From NCBI GenBank assembly GCA_030844895.1, contig JAUTDX010007441.1, positions 36,500 to 100,499 on the forward strand: 64,000 nt of DNA, written 5' to 3'. Source of the stretch: Ambrosia x helenae (Eukaryota > Streptophyta > Magnoliopsida > Asterales > Asteraceae). Both the position numbers and the translations under genes were made by a program. Below the pieces are notes generated by a model that had not been told where the DNA came from, did no database searches, and saw only the letters and a list, made by a program, of their open reading frames with translations. Below, piece by piece: positions 11,041-21,479 of the stretch (the stretch's first letter is position 1; every line of letters begins with the position of its first letter).

Positions 11041-12145
11041 GGATGTTAAACTTATAAAATATATTAATTAGAAACAAAAAGGTGATATAAAACAAACATA
11101 TCCAGTGAATCTAAAAGATGTAAAAATAGCTTATAAAATATATTACCAAAATTGACTCTATTGCTAAACTCATTTATAATTTGGAAAGTCTTTGATCACC
11201 CTGTGGCAACTGTAAAGAGGGGACCGAGGTAAACCACCGCCATTGAAGCCATTTATGCTAGATTTACATATGGGATAAAAGGGTGTGCATGGTAATTCCT
11301 TGTTCCAAGTCTAAGCAAGATGATATTTTTAATGCGTTTATTGGTAAAAATGTCTTGGTTATTGATTCCATAATTTCTAGGAAAGTCCGCACCCTTGTGC
11401 GAGTTTTCTGATCGTGACCAGTGGCAGAGCTTAGGATTCACATCTCACATTGAAAAAAATCAAATCTAGTGCTTGCACAATTTGTAACTCAAAAGAAATC
11501 TTAGGATTCACATCTCTCTTTGAGAATTGTAGAGTGTTATTTTTTTTCTTTTCTAAAAGTATTTTCATTTTAAAGAAATAAATGATTTAGCGTAGCTAAA
11601 AGAAACTTTTATTTTTATATAGGATTTTTTGAACCTTTTTTACTTTCTAAAATGCCTTTTTTAAATAATGTTTCGTTTTAAAAAGGGCAATATGATAAGT
11701 TTTGATATAGGTTTAATAAGGATAAAGGTTCGTTTATATTTGAATGGCTTATGATTACTAACAGATTTGATCATAAACCTATTAAAAAACACTGCATATT
11801 TTGTTATACAAACAAATAAAAAGGTTATTTTAAAAATATCGTATTAGAACAAGAAATTATTATGTAGTTCACTCACACAAGTTAGACGCCAAAGCTCTAG
11901 TCAAAGGCATCCAGATTTAGAACTTTAATTCTAAGTGACGTATTCGAATCAAAGTTCAAAATTCAAGAAACCCGATTCAGGTAACCGGAACATTGCTTAG
12001 CTTAACACCTAACAACATGGGTTCAGATTTGTTGAGATCCCTAAGTTTTTTAATGATAGAGTAGTTGAAACGAAAATAAGAAACACATTGACCAAGGTCT
12101 CGCTATTTGTCACAGTATTTAACCAAATGTTTAATTCAGTAGAAC
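11041..12145. other. AT-rich stretch, no gene seen
   Basis: No conserved domain, no TE terminus. The phrase cttaggattcacatctc appears twice (about 11430 and 11500). Open frames are short and unsupported. Confidence 0.5.
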
Positions 12146-12153
12146 TGAATAGA

Positions 12154-13242
12154 CAGAGCCGGTCTTGGGGTTTCAAGTGCTTCGTACGAACCGAAGAAAA
12201 AAGGCCCTTAGGCCCTAAAGCATTATATAAACTATTTTTTTAACGTCGATTAACATTATAACAATAGACATAACAAAAAATATATAGTATTAAAATGTAT
12301 AACAAAATCCACTCTAAATTTTCTTTAGATAGATGGCCCATAGGTTTTAAGGTTTTAAATTTTTACACATAGGGCCAAATAAGTTCTATATATGTATATA
12401 GGTCTAGTGGTGGAACCAAAAACATTTAACCGAAATATCATTATAAATACACACGCGCTATGGAGAAATGACAAATTAAAAAATCTTTACATTTGTAAAC
12501 TAAACAAATCAACGAGTAAAGGGCAAATTAGAAGAGAAAAAATTGCCAATGATCTCCAGCTCAGCTGGTTTGAGGTGGGAAGGTTTACCTCCTTGGATGG
12601 TTCCTGCCCGGGTTTGGTCTCAGGTTCGAATCTCACGCTCCACCGAAAAATAACCACTTGGGTTTGAAAGGAGAAACCCGTGTGGTGCTATGGGATTCGA
12701 TCCTGAGCAGTGGTCGCTTTGCAACACGGGATTTACCGCTGAAACACTACTCTCCAAAAAAAGAAGAGAAAAAATTACTTTAAATTATTATTATTAATTA
12801 TTATCACTAATAAATATTTAATGCTTTTATATCTTGGAAACATTGAAAGTATTTGAAAAAAAATAAAAAAAAGAGTGTAGTATGCAGCCATGAATGAGTG
12901 GTGTGGACTACTAGTTCTTTGACGCTTCTTAATTGTATAATGACATTAATACCCTTATCTTTTCATTCATATCTACATCATCTCTTTTAACTCCTCTGTA
13001 ACTTTCGTATTTGCTCGGAAAAATTTCCGGTGAGTACCTTCCTTTCCTACACTCTTCTTCTTATTCACTGTAATTACCATTCAAATAACAAATAACAATC
13101 TTTTGGGTCAAAACACAAAAACACTTCGCATGAAGGATCAAAACGTGCATCGTCGGGCCCTGTAGTTCCACCCCTATTAGGCCCCCTAGAAAAATGTGCC
13201 TCGGCCGGGGGTGCGGCTCGCCCTACCCTGGGGCCGGCACTG
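12154..13242. mobile_element. hAT-type non-autonomous element
   Basis: Termini are CAGAGCCGGTCTTGGGG at the left and, inverted, CAGTGCCGGCCCCAGGG at the right. The flanking 8-bp repeat is perfect (tgaataga, 12146-12153 and 13243-13250), as hAT elements generate. No transposase frame is present in 1.09 kb. A SINE with its own target duplication is nested at 12545-12761, so the hAT element is the older insertion. Confidence 0.85.
12545..12761 (+). mobile_element. tRNA-related SINE, copy 2
   Basis: Same family as 9682-9903: starts gccaatgatctccagc, has B box ggttcgaatctc, and ends ctctccaaaaaaa. It is flanked by the perfect 15-bp repeat agaagagaaaaaatt (12530-12544 and 12762-12776). Inserted in the hAT element. 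Confidence 0.92.
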
Positions 13243-13456
13243 TGAATAGATGATGGTGTTCACATACAAATACCCATTAAAAGCCAATAAATATGTAAAT
13301 TAAAACCAAAATTGTTGAGACTTATGCTTAATTTTGTCTAACTTAAACGGTTCATTCTACTAAAGCCCATGTCAAATATTGACAAGAGATAGAATGTGTA
13401 TAACTGATAAATGTATACCCACATTGGCCAACAGTTGTTCCAACCTATAAATTAGA

Positions 13457-13915
13457 GGTGATCAAATCGGATTTTTTTGCCAAACCGGTTTTGGTTCCAA
13501 ACCGGTTTTGCCGGTTCGTAAAACCGGTTTCGGTTCTTAATCGGTTTGTTGCGCACTTTTTAAAATTGTATAAATTACATAAAATTTAACTTTTAATAAC
13601 TTTTTGGGTTTTTTAAGAAGAAATTTGAATATTAATATAAAAAAACAAAGTTTTATTTGTGTTTATGGTCAAAAATGTATTTTTCTTAAACCGGTTTCGG
13701 TTCGGTTTCGGTTTGTACCGATTTCAACCGGTTTTTAGCAATACCGATTTTGGTTCGGTTCCGGTTTGTGTACCGGTTTCGGTTTCTTTTGACCAGTTTT
13801 TTTTGACGGTTTTAAGCCGGTTTTCGGTTCGGTTTGGGAATGTTTTAGTACCGGTTTCACATGAAACCGGTTTTGACCGGTTTCGGTTTGGGTCGGTTTT
13901 ACCGAATCTTTAACA
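13457..13915. mobile_element. CCGGTT-rich element, probably hAT-type
   Basis: Dense degenerate ccggtttcggttcggttt motifs in both orientations lie between tagaggtgatcaaatcgg at the left and the inverted ccgaatctttaacaccaata at the right. These two ends are related to each other. I see no 8-bp target duplication, so the exact limits are uncertain. A similar element lies at 52965-53547. The open frame inside (F/R/G/V-rich) is a by-product of the repeat. Confidence 0.55.
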
Positions 13916-13998
13916 CCAATAGAGTATATATGTATGGCTTGTGTTCCGGTGTCATGTCACACACAATATTTCCTTCAGACTTTACATTTCAACATGTG

Positions 13999-14083
13999 GG
14001 GGTGGTGGCGCAGTTGGCTAGCGTGTAGGTCTCATAGCTAAACAGTAATCCTGAGGCCGAGAGTTCGAGCCTCTCTCACCCCA
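13999..14083 (+). tRNA. trnM-CAU: tRNA-Met(CAT), elongator, with intron
   Basis: GGGGTGG...TCACCCC acceptor, D arm GCGC/GCGT, T arm GAGAG-TTCGAGC-CTCTC, anticodon CAT. The 85-nt gene includes an intron of about 11 nt beginning gctaaac directly after the anticodon loop, as plant elongator tRNA-Met genes have. TTTTT at 14086-14090 is a polymerase III terminator. D-arm pair 10-25 is G-T rather than G-C. All arms fold, so it may be functional. Confidence 0.85.
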
Positions 14084-14127
14084 TCTTTTTAATATTTTAT
14101 ATTTCTTTTGTGTGTCAAAATTTAAAA

Positions 14128-14200
14128 TTCCGTTGGCGAGACTTGAAGCCGGGTCTCTCGGGTGAGAGCCGAGTATCCTAACCAACTAGACTACAACGGA
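14128..14200 (-). tRNA. trnE-CUC: tRNA-Glu(CTC), T arm altered; probable pseudogene
   Basis: 73 nt on the minus strand: TCCGTTG/CAACGGA acceptor with discriminator A, D arm intact, anticodon stem CTCGG-CTCTCAC-CCGAG with anticodon CTC. The T arm reads CCGGC-TTCAAGT-CTCGC, so pairs 49-65 and 53-61 are lost and the B box is weakened (GCTTCAAGT instead of the usual GGTTCAAGT). It lies 44 bp from the convergent tRNA-Met. It was a tRNA gene by descent; function is doubtful. Confidence 0.7.
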
Positions 14201-15540
14201 TTGTCGGATGTTAATGTTAAACTATTTTTTTATGAAAAGATTATTTTTACTTTTAATAAACGATAATTTGGAGTTGAAATGATCAAAAGGTAACAAACAT
14301 AATAAGTGAAGAAAGTTGACTCATAAAGACGGGTTTAAGTAATAATTTGGAAGGACTTTGAGAACGCTCAAGTGAAGTCAGTATGTTGGATTCAGTTACA
14401 AGTGACAAATGTGTACCCACTAACTTAAATGGATAGACTTGACATATGTTTTATCACTAATTGGTCAATGATTTAACTTAAAAGATAAATAGGTCAAATG
14501 GGTTATAAGCGAGACAATGTTGATTAGCTAACAGAAAGTGATGTACTAAATATTGTATAATAATTAGACAAATTCAACATTGATCGTTTTATCTTTTCTA
14601 CCAGTGGAACAATGTTAACTAGAAGCTTTCACAAGGTTCCATTTGTTAAGGATCTTGAATCCCGCCAATTAGAAGCTCTCAAAAAGGCTTATACTCGACT
14701 AGGATGAGCTTGCACCCGTCCTTGTTGCCAATTAATTGGATACTCAAGTTAATCAAGAAAAGCTTCACATCTAATAAATATCTTTTTATCGGAAGGAATG
14801 CTTAGGCCAATGATCTTGTTGAAGTTCCTAGATGCGCGAGTCTCTACAAGGCGTTGTGGGCATGGGTAGTTTTTTCAGTTTATTTTGATATTTACGGTTA
14901 AAAGTCTTAAGGTAATTAAAACAATATTCTTCCTGATCTAAAAGGGTGTATTCATTTTTTTTATATATTATTGGAAGAACAGTGACTAGTTTGGAATGAA
15001 GTATTAAATAGTCGACTCATTTTAGAGGTAATGGCGAATTGGATAACAAGTCAAAATGGGCCTGACTGACCGAGTAACAAAAGGTAACATTGTTTAAAAT
15101 GGGTTTGGGTCAAAAGATGGTAATTTTGTACAACACGGGCCTGGTTTATGTAACATCATTCAATTTCCACATATATATTACGTTATTTTTATATAAAAAG
15201 CCAAAACATTTTATTTCGCTTTTGTCCTATTCGCACTTGATGCAGTTATAATCATGTCAAACTCTTATGATGTTAAACATTTTTTTTTTCAAAAGATTGG
15301 ACCAAATTTTAAGTAAATGCAAAACTCTAATAAACTATTTTCTCTTACTCATTTACAATAATGATAACAAAAATAATTATATTTTTAGAAATAATAATAT
15401 TAAATATTTTCAGATTCATTTGATGATGTATAAAAATTGATTCGATTAGAAATCTAGGGTTCTAAGGGTTAATATTGGGGAAGATGACCAGACGAAACCG
15501 TTTATAGATATAAATCCATATCAGTTTAATTAACAAACAA
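14201..15540. other. AT-rich stretch, no gene seen
   Basis: No domain or element terminus recognised on either strand. About 14640-14880 is less AT-rich and could be decayed coding sequence, but no frame of any length survives. Confidence 0.45.
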
Positions 15541-15622
15541 CTCGTTGCTCAGTTGGTTGGTGGTTGCTTGTGTTAAACCTTTGGGCCGTGTAAGGTCCTT
15601 GGTTCGAGTCCAGTCGCCCCTT
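15541..15622 (+). repeat. tRNA-like module
   Basis: A-box-like gttgctcagttggttgg and a perfect B box ggttcgagtcc, followed by T-rich ttttctttttatttt. The ends (aactcg...cgcccc) do not pair as an acceptor stem, so this is a tRNA-derived promoter remnant rather than a tRNA gene. Confidence 0.5.
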
Positions 15623-15698
15623 TTCTTTTTATTTTGAGTGATTATTATAAAAATACTGATAATACATATACATACCGAATGAAGTATAAACGTTCTCA

Positions 15699-15785
15699 GG
15701 GTGCAGACCAGCTGGTCTGTGCTTGTGATTCAAGCTTCTGCTTCTGAACCGGTCAAAGGCCCGAGTTCGACTCCCACCTTCAACA
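15699..15785 (+). repeat. tRNA-like module
   Basis: A-box-like gcagaccagctggtctg, B-box-like gagttcgactccc, then a (TA)n run at 15789-15809. No closing acceptor stem. It lies 76 bp after a similar module in the same orientation. Confidence 0.4.
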
Positions 15786-15939
15786 ATAATATATATATAT
15801 ATATATATTTTTTATCAAATTCTTTTATGTTTAAAATACCAAATGAGATCTATAAAAAAATTATCACATGTTTTTTGTTTAAGGATACAAGAAAGCTTGT
15901 GAAAGTACATATTTGAATTCAAGAAGGTAATAATAACAT

Positions 15940-16240
15940 GATCCTGCAGTGCTCCTCAATGCTTGCAGCGCCTCTTTGATCGCCTCAACTTCAAAACCAC
16001 CCAACCCGCCTCCCTCCCAGACGTACTTATCCTGCACAGAGCTGATCGCAGGGCAGCATATGAGCTGCAGCAACTCATCGAGTTCAGAAACAGCAGCAGC
16101 CCCCAGGACAACCCCGCCCCAATCCCAAACCCAACCCGACCCATTAGAGGAGACCCCTTCTGCGACTGACACGAACTTATTATTTTCTGCAGCAAATAAA
16201 GCAGGAAGACGGAATGCCAGAGGGACCTCCAGCGCCCAAT
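15940..16240 (-). pseudogene. LINE ORF2 fragment (linker before zf-RVT)
   Basis: The minus strand reads LPALFAAENNKFVSVAEGV, then SELDELLQLICC and DKYVWEGGGLGGFEVEAIKE. This fits the stretch between RT and zf-RVT of plant LINE ORF2 (FP.LFA.E..K..SVA... DSWEWV...F.VS...), as in the ORF2 at 44001-47075. It is an isolated piece. The sequence is open in several frames, so coding evidence rests on motif order only. Confidence 0.55.
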
Positions 16241-16924
16241 GAAAATGTATTGAATCTTAGTCTACCGATCAGCTGGAAATAAGAGTTCTAAATCTGCTGC
16301 AGTCAGCTTTATATACTAATATACATATGACCCGTTTTAAATAGCACTCAACCAAAGTCTACACGTTTTAGTATCAAAACTGTATGCACGTCCATTGTAG
16401 CTTTATCGGCTGCTAAATATTTGATATTTGATTAATGACAAATTAACTGGAATCTGATGAGTTTGGTTTTGACTAAGCTACTAACCTATGAGTTGTGAAT
16501 CAGTGTTCAAAATGCAAGATCATAACTCATAAAGGAATAATAAACTTGATGAAATCGACTTCACAACACATAATTATCAATATAGCATAAAACGTGCCTA
16601 CAACCCAAAACTTTAAAACCTTTTTTTTAAACTTGATGAAATCTTCCGTATGCACATAATTATCAATATAGCATAAACTTGATGAAATCTTCCGTATGCA
16701 CCATACCGTAGTCAAAAAATCCACATTAAAACCTTTTTTTTTTCTTGGAGCCGCTGACTTTCAAAGTGATATGTTAAATAACTACTGTTCCCATTTGTAT
16801 ATTATTTTCAAAGTTGAATGATCTTGGGAGGTGAGGAAGAATTTGGGAGAGACTGATGAAAGGCAGTAGGCATGTCCATATTCACAGTGCACAGATTGGT
16901 ACAAGTCCACATCCTACTGTCACT

Positions 16925-17145
16925 ATGTCAAACAAACTGCTGCATGGTACACCCACCACTTAATATTGGACAAGTTAAAAGTTCGCCACTTCTCCCAATC
17001 CAAGTCTTGTTGTTTCGCCCGCGCCTTCACCACCCAAACCTTTTTAGGAACCCAAAAGTTGCACTGCACACTACGGATTCCTGCAGTGCTCCTCAATGCT
17101 TGAAGCGCCTCTTTGATCGCCTTAACTTCAAAACCACCCAACCCG
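16925..17145 (-). pseudogene. LINE ORF2 C-terminal fragment, internally deleted
   Basis: The minus strand repeats GGFEVKAIKEALQALRSTAG from the neighbouring fragment, then NFWVPKKVWVVKARAKQQDL and DWEKWRTFNL. WVPKKV is the start of zf-RVT (compare WVKGVPKKVAIFIWRAEQDR at 33226), while DWEKWR belongs to the very end of ORF2, so roughly 100 codons are missing between them. Confidence 0.55.
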
Positions 17146-17528
17146 ATCACAACCTTGCGTATATGATTAGACTATCAATTGTAGCTTTATCGGCTGCTAA
17201 ATGTTGATATTTGACTAGTGACAAATTAATGGGAATCTGATGAGTTTGGTTTTGACTAAGTGTTCAAACTGCAAAACCATAACTCATAAAGGAATAATAA
17301 AGTTGATGAAATCGACTTCACAACACATAATTATCAATATAGCAAAAAACGTGCAAAAACAAAAAACTGATCAATAGAAAGAAGCCCATAGCTCATTGTA
17401 GGAAGCAATGTCAATTCACAGCCAGTAAACAGCCAAACATATCAGTCAACAGAGAAACAAAACAAAGTTTTAAAAGACCCACCACCACCTGACCAACCTA
17501 AAACAAACTTTTTAAAAATAAACTACAA

Positions 17529-18633
17529 CTAGGACACATCATCAGCAGCGTCAACTCCTTCACCAGCAGCAGCGTTCATATCATCAGCAGCATCAGAGCT
17601 CTTCCCTTTTCCTGCAGTGTTTTTATCATCATCAGACTCTCCTCCACCAGCAGCAGCGTTCTTATCATCAGCAGCATCAGAGCTCTTCCCTTTTCCAGCA
17701 CTGTTTTTATCGTCATCTCCGCCTTCGCCTTTTTCAGCACCTCCAACAATTCCTGGATCCGACTTGTTACCATTTGCAGCAAGCTTATTACCAGCAGCCC
17801 CAACCTTCTTTTTCTCAGCAGCCCCAGCCTTCTCTTTCTCAGCATTATCTTGGCCAGATGGCTTGAAGTAGGCATTGTATACTTGGAGTAGCCAAAACTT
17901 CATTATAACATCGAAAGCATTTGCACATTGATATGCAACCTTGAGTTTCCCCGGATCTGAAGTAGACGCATTTGCCACAGTTTCAATCAGAAGACCAAAG
18001 TTGATATTGTTGATCTTGTTTGAAACACTGTCGGTCAGAACGGTGCTCACAAAACCAACGCCGAGAGCATCCTCGATCGACTCAATAACCTGTCAACAAA
18101 ATTTAGGTCAAAAAGATCAATAACTAAAAAAAGGGGGTTAAAAAATATGTAAAAACAAGATAAGACATACCGTCCTAGGCGGCGTATTTGCAGCAGCAGC
18201 ACTAGAGGACTGGTCAACATTCAAGTTCACCATAGGAGATGTAATCTTAACCATAACTGTTTCCCCCGGAGGGACAACGATTTCACTACAAAGTGAAATT
18301 AATAATTAGAGCAGCAAGTGTATAAAAAAACCAGCATGATATTTTTTTTTTTTTTTTTTGAAAAAACAGAGCAAGCAACGATTTCACTCCTCCTTGATGA
18401 ACTCAACCTCATAAATCAACACCTTCCAAATTCCAATTTTAATAACAAAAATTTAATCCAATAACAAATTAACCGCTCAGAAGCCAATTATCATCAACTT
18501 TTTCCAAATAACACAGATTCAATTAACGAAACAACTAGTGAGTGGCGATAACAATCGGTGGATAAACTATTCATGCATACATGTATGTATGTATCTATGT
18601 ATGTATGTATGTATGTGTAATTGAGTAGTAGTA

Positions 18634-18693
<60 letters not shown>

Positions 18694-18747
18694 TAAACAA
18701 CAATGACTAATAATAATAATAATAATAATAATATAAACAACAATGAC

Positions 18748-18797
<50 letters not shown>

Positions 18798-18848
18798 TAA
18801 ACAACAATGACTAATAATAATAATAATAATAATATAAACAACAATGAC

Positions 18849-18904
<56 letters not shown>

Positions 18905-19102
18905 TAAACAACAATGATATAAACAACAATGAATAATAATAATAATATAAATCCATCACCGTGGAGCTTGAATGCATTTAACAGCTACAGAGAGACGACG
19001 ACTGGAAGCCGAGTTGAAGCTAAGTCTGCTCCTCTGAGGAGACAACGACGAACTGTAACAAGTGATCAAACAATTCAATGAAACAGCAACAACAACAGCA
19101 GC

Positions 19103-19157
<55 letters not shown>

Positions 19158-19477
19158 TAAACAACAATGACGACGACGACTACTACTACTACTAATAATA
19201 ATAATAATACTATAACAATAATAATAATAAAACAAGTGATCCTATTATTTATTAATAAACTAGCTAGATAGTAAAACAACTGATCATATCAAAGGTTTGA
19301 GTATAAAACAGTATTAAAACTTACAAATTAACAACAAATAAAATAGTATTTATAAATCAAACAAACAAAGATTACGGTTAGAAATGAAATGAAAATGACG
19401 AATGAACAAACAGACCTTGATTTCTGCAGGTGTGCATACTTAAACTGAGAAATTGAAAGCGAATAGGCGTTAGCCAT
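17529..19477 (-). CDS. Three-exon gene, unknown protein of 245 aa
   Basis: Proposed exons on the minus strand are 19477-19416, 18285-18171 and 18089-17529, all with GT..AG introns and a continuous frame. The protein starts MANAYSLSISQFKYAHLQKS, continues SEIVVPPGETVMVKI, and has a conserved-looking middle (VIESIEDALGVGFVSTVL, then KVAYQCANAFDVIMKFWLLQ). It ends in a low-complexity Ala/Asp/Lys/Gly-rich tail of about 110 residues in which NAAAG, DDDKN and GKGKSSDAADD repeat. There is no signal peptide or clear membrane span. I do not recognise the family. A TATA box at 19544-19552 and a short pyrimidine-rich leader support the start. Intron 1 (about 1.13 kb) is largely AAT-type microsatellite. 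It is the best candidate for an intact host gene here. The model is inferred from splice sites and frame only, so an expression test would decide. Confidence 0.65.
17541..17730 (-). repeat. In-frame coding minisatellite in the gene's 3' end
   Basis: A unit encoding about KNxAGKGKSSDAADDxNAAAG occurs twice (about 17641-17730 and 17551-17640), so the acidic tail grew by in-frame duplication. Copies differ by few bases. The reverse strand is also open, which explains the antisense frame at 17617-17871. Confidence 0.7.
18631..19215 (-). repeat. AAT-type microsatellite arrays in intron 1
   Basis: Runs of (AAT)n on the plus strand are separated by a constant motif ataaacaacaatgact; about five such composite units lie at 18631-18945. 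A second array lies at 19088-19215 with CAA, CAG, AAT, GAC and TAC triplets in succession. Long poly-Leu, poly-Tyr and poly-Ile frames here are artefacts of the triplets. Confidence 0.95.
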
Positions 19478-19543
19478 TAGAAATGAAGAATGAAGAATGA
19501 AGAAGGAATGATGGAATTAAAGAATGACGAAATGAATAACGTG

Positions 19544-19552
19544 TATATATAA
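19544..19552 (-). promoter_or_regulatory. TATA box of the 17529-19477 gene
   Basis: TTATATATA on the minus strand, 67-75 bp upstream of the proposed ATG (19477-19475). This leaves a leader of roughly 40 nt if transcription starts about 30 bp downstream. The leader has repeated TTCATTC. Confidence 0.6.
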
Positions 19553-20171
19553 GCGGCAAACTTGTACGGAGGATTGTTGGAATCATTTTCCTCATCAAAA
19601 TGAAATGATTATATGTAAAATCAAATTAAACGAAAAAAAAAATAATCCTGATGAAAATCAAAGTAAACAGAAAGGGAGTGAGACTGAGAGAGAGGGTGTG
19701 TGTGTTGACTTTTACAAACAAAAAAAAAACCCCCCTTTTATAGTCTTTCTTTTTTGTTTTTTTAATCGTAATATATCAAAGTTTTGTTTTTACTGATTTT
19801 TATTTTGATCTTGATCACTTTTACCTTATCATATCATATTATTTTATTATGCTAAATAAATTTCTCTTTTGACATTCCCTATTTTACATCTTATACCATT
19901 CCAATCTATACTCATCCTTAATACATCCTCTAATGTTGCTATATCTTTAAGCACCTTAAATAAAGCTATTTTTATTTATAAACCTTATGATGATATTTGT
20001 GATAAACCATTCTAAAACTCACAAACCTTTAATATACAAAATATATTATACAAAAATCGGTCATCAGCTTCTTTTGTACCCTCGTTTAACCAAAATTAAT
20101 CGAATCTAACCGAAACAAACCATTCATATTTTCAGCTTCTTTCTTTCTCCAAAATTTGGTCTTTGGGTTGA
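19553..20171. other. Upstream region of the gene; AT-rich
   Basis: Contains a purine-rich gagactgagagagaggg run near 19679, homopolymers and long AT-rich tracts. No element termini seen. It may hold the promoter of the minus-strand gene. Confidence 0.5.
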
Positions 20172-20454
20172 CAATTCCTAACCTGCTTAAGACACAATAA
20201 TAAAACATATAGTTGTGTTATAATCACAAGGTATACAATAGTTAAACAAATCGTATACATGTTTGATAATTGTGTTTTTCGCGTCTTCACTGGCCTTTTA
20301 ATCCCGTGAAAACCCGATTTGTCAGTCCTACCAAAATTAAACGAAACGAACCAACCAAAAAAAAAAAAAAAACCCATCAATCTAACTAAACAAACCAAAT
20401 TGATTATTTATGTCTCAATTTTCTGTATTTCTAAGCAAAAGTTTTAGCAAAAAA
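20172..20454 (+). repeat. Third partial copy (R3) of the R1/R2 block
   Basis: Matches 9136-9400 of R1 with moderate divergence. It retains the sequence that R2 lacks at 25906, so it fixes the direction of that event as a deletion in R2. Confidence 0.85.
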
Positions 20455-20640
20455 TTGTTTTAACCCCAAATTATTTTATTCATCACCCAAAATTTTACAA
20501 TAACAAGTGTTAGCAATATATGCTAGACCATACACTCGTCACCTATATCTAACCATTTTTTAAAACACATATGTAAACACTTTAGAAGAAAATAATTAAA
20601 ACATAAATGTTAGAAAATTTACAAAATTTATAACAATACG

Positions 20641-20930
20641 GTGCTACAACTTGTCACATCACCAGAGACGTCTCCGGCAGTGTACGACGTCCGTCACGGA
20701 GACGGTGCAAAATCTGCAAAAGAGGACACCGGAGACGTCTTTTTGCAGGCCGGAGACGTCACAGAAGACGGTTCACAACCTGCAAAAGACGCCACCGTAG
20801 ACGTCACTTTGCAGGCCGGGAACGTCTCCTGAGACGTTTCATAGCCTGCAAAAGACGCCACCGGTGACTTCTTTTGCAAGCCTGAGATGTCTGCAAAGAG
20901 ACGTCTCCGGTGGGTCGACTGTGTTGATTA
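20641..20930. repeat. GC-rich minisatellite of about 66-bp units
   Basis: About three units built from tgcaaaagacgccaccgg, a gacgtc-containing core and its inverse cttttgcaggcc. Each unit is an imperfect inverted repeat and close to a multiple of three long, so both strands are open (20641-20832 plus, 20694-20879 minus). It stands out by base composition from its AT-rich surroundings. cgtctc/gagacg recurs on to about 21150. Confidence 0.8.
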
Positions 20931-21479
20931 ACTGATAAGCCGAGCCGAAGACGAGCCGTCAGTGACACGTCTCAAGGGCCCACCGGAGACGACTTGGCAG
21001 CTCTGACACGTTTCCGGTGACGCCTAACAGTCCCCGGGATCATACACACCACGTGTTGGTTTTCCATTGGTTAGAAACCAAAGCCTCCCTGGAGACGCTT
21101 CAGACTCGTTGGGAACCGTGATCCGTCTCTCCAAAGAGACGGGAGGGGGCTATTCTCGTAAATCAGACGGTCAACGGGCTATTTTGGTGATTTTCCCTAT
21201 TATTATTATGTACTCTTAGGGTGGAGGGGCGCCCCACGGGCCAACCTTGCGAGTTGTAATCCAATTCGTCTACACTGCCGCAACCCTTTCGGGTTAGGCA
21301 TGCAGGTAGTATGCTCGGTTCCGCGTGAGACAAACCAAATATGATCGTTGAAAAACGGTTATAAATCCATTGAAGTGGTCGTTGGGGGTAAAAATGAAAA
21401 TTGCGATTAAAACTAAATCTATATCTATATTCATATATATTTCAAAGGGCTAAATCATAAATGACACTCATATAGTCAT
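20931..21479. other. GC-rich continuation, no gene seen
   Basis: 21000-21350 remains GC-richer than average (ggaggggcgccccacgggcc near 21223). It may be the outer part of the element carrying the minisatellite. No terminal repeats identified. Confidence 0.4.

Larger units (their letters stand above)
15938..17400. repeat. Local duplication of LINE-derived sequence
   Basis: 15943-16007 recurs at about 17078-17143, and about 16390-16605 recurs at about 17175-17355. The second unit lacks the sequence between these two parts, so it is a deletion derivative. A smaller duplicate (cttgatgaaatcttccgtatg, at about 16633 and 16678) lies inside. Confidence 0.75.

Noticed and set aside
13659..13913. Phe/Arg/Gly/Val-rich frame
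   Set aside because: Translation of ccggtttcggttt repeats in a transposable element.
15541..15622. Functional tRNA gene
   Set aside because: A and B boxes are good but the acceptor stem does not close and no anticodon arm folds convincingly.
15949..16242. Plus-strand frames opposite the LINE fragment
   Set aside because: Open in many frames because of composition; only the minus strand shows LINE motif order.
18494..19279. Poly-Leu, poly-Tyr and poly-Ile open frames
   Set aside because: They are translations of (AAT)n triplet arrays in several frames; no real protein.
20641..20879. Frames on both strands in the GC-rich repeat
   Set aside because: Produced by self-complementary repeat units near a multiple of three long.
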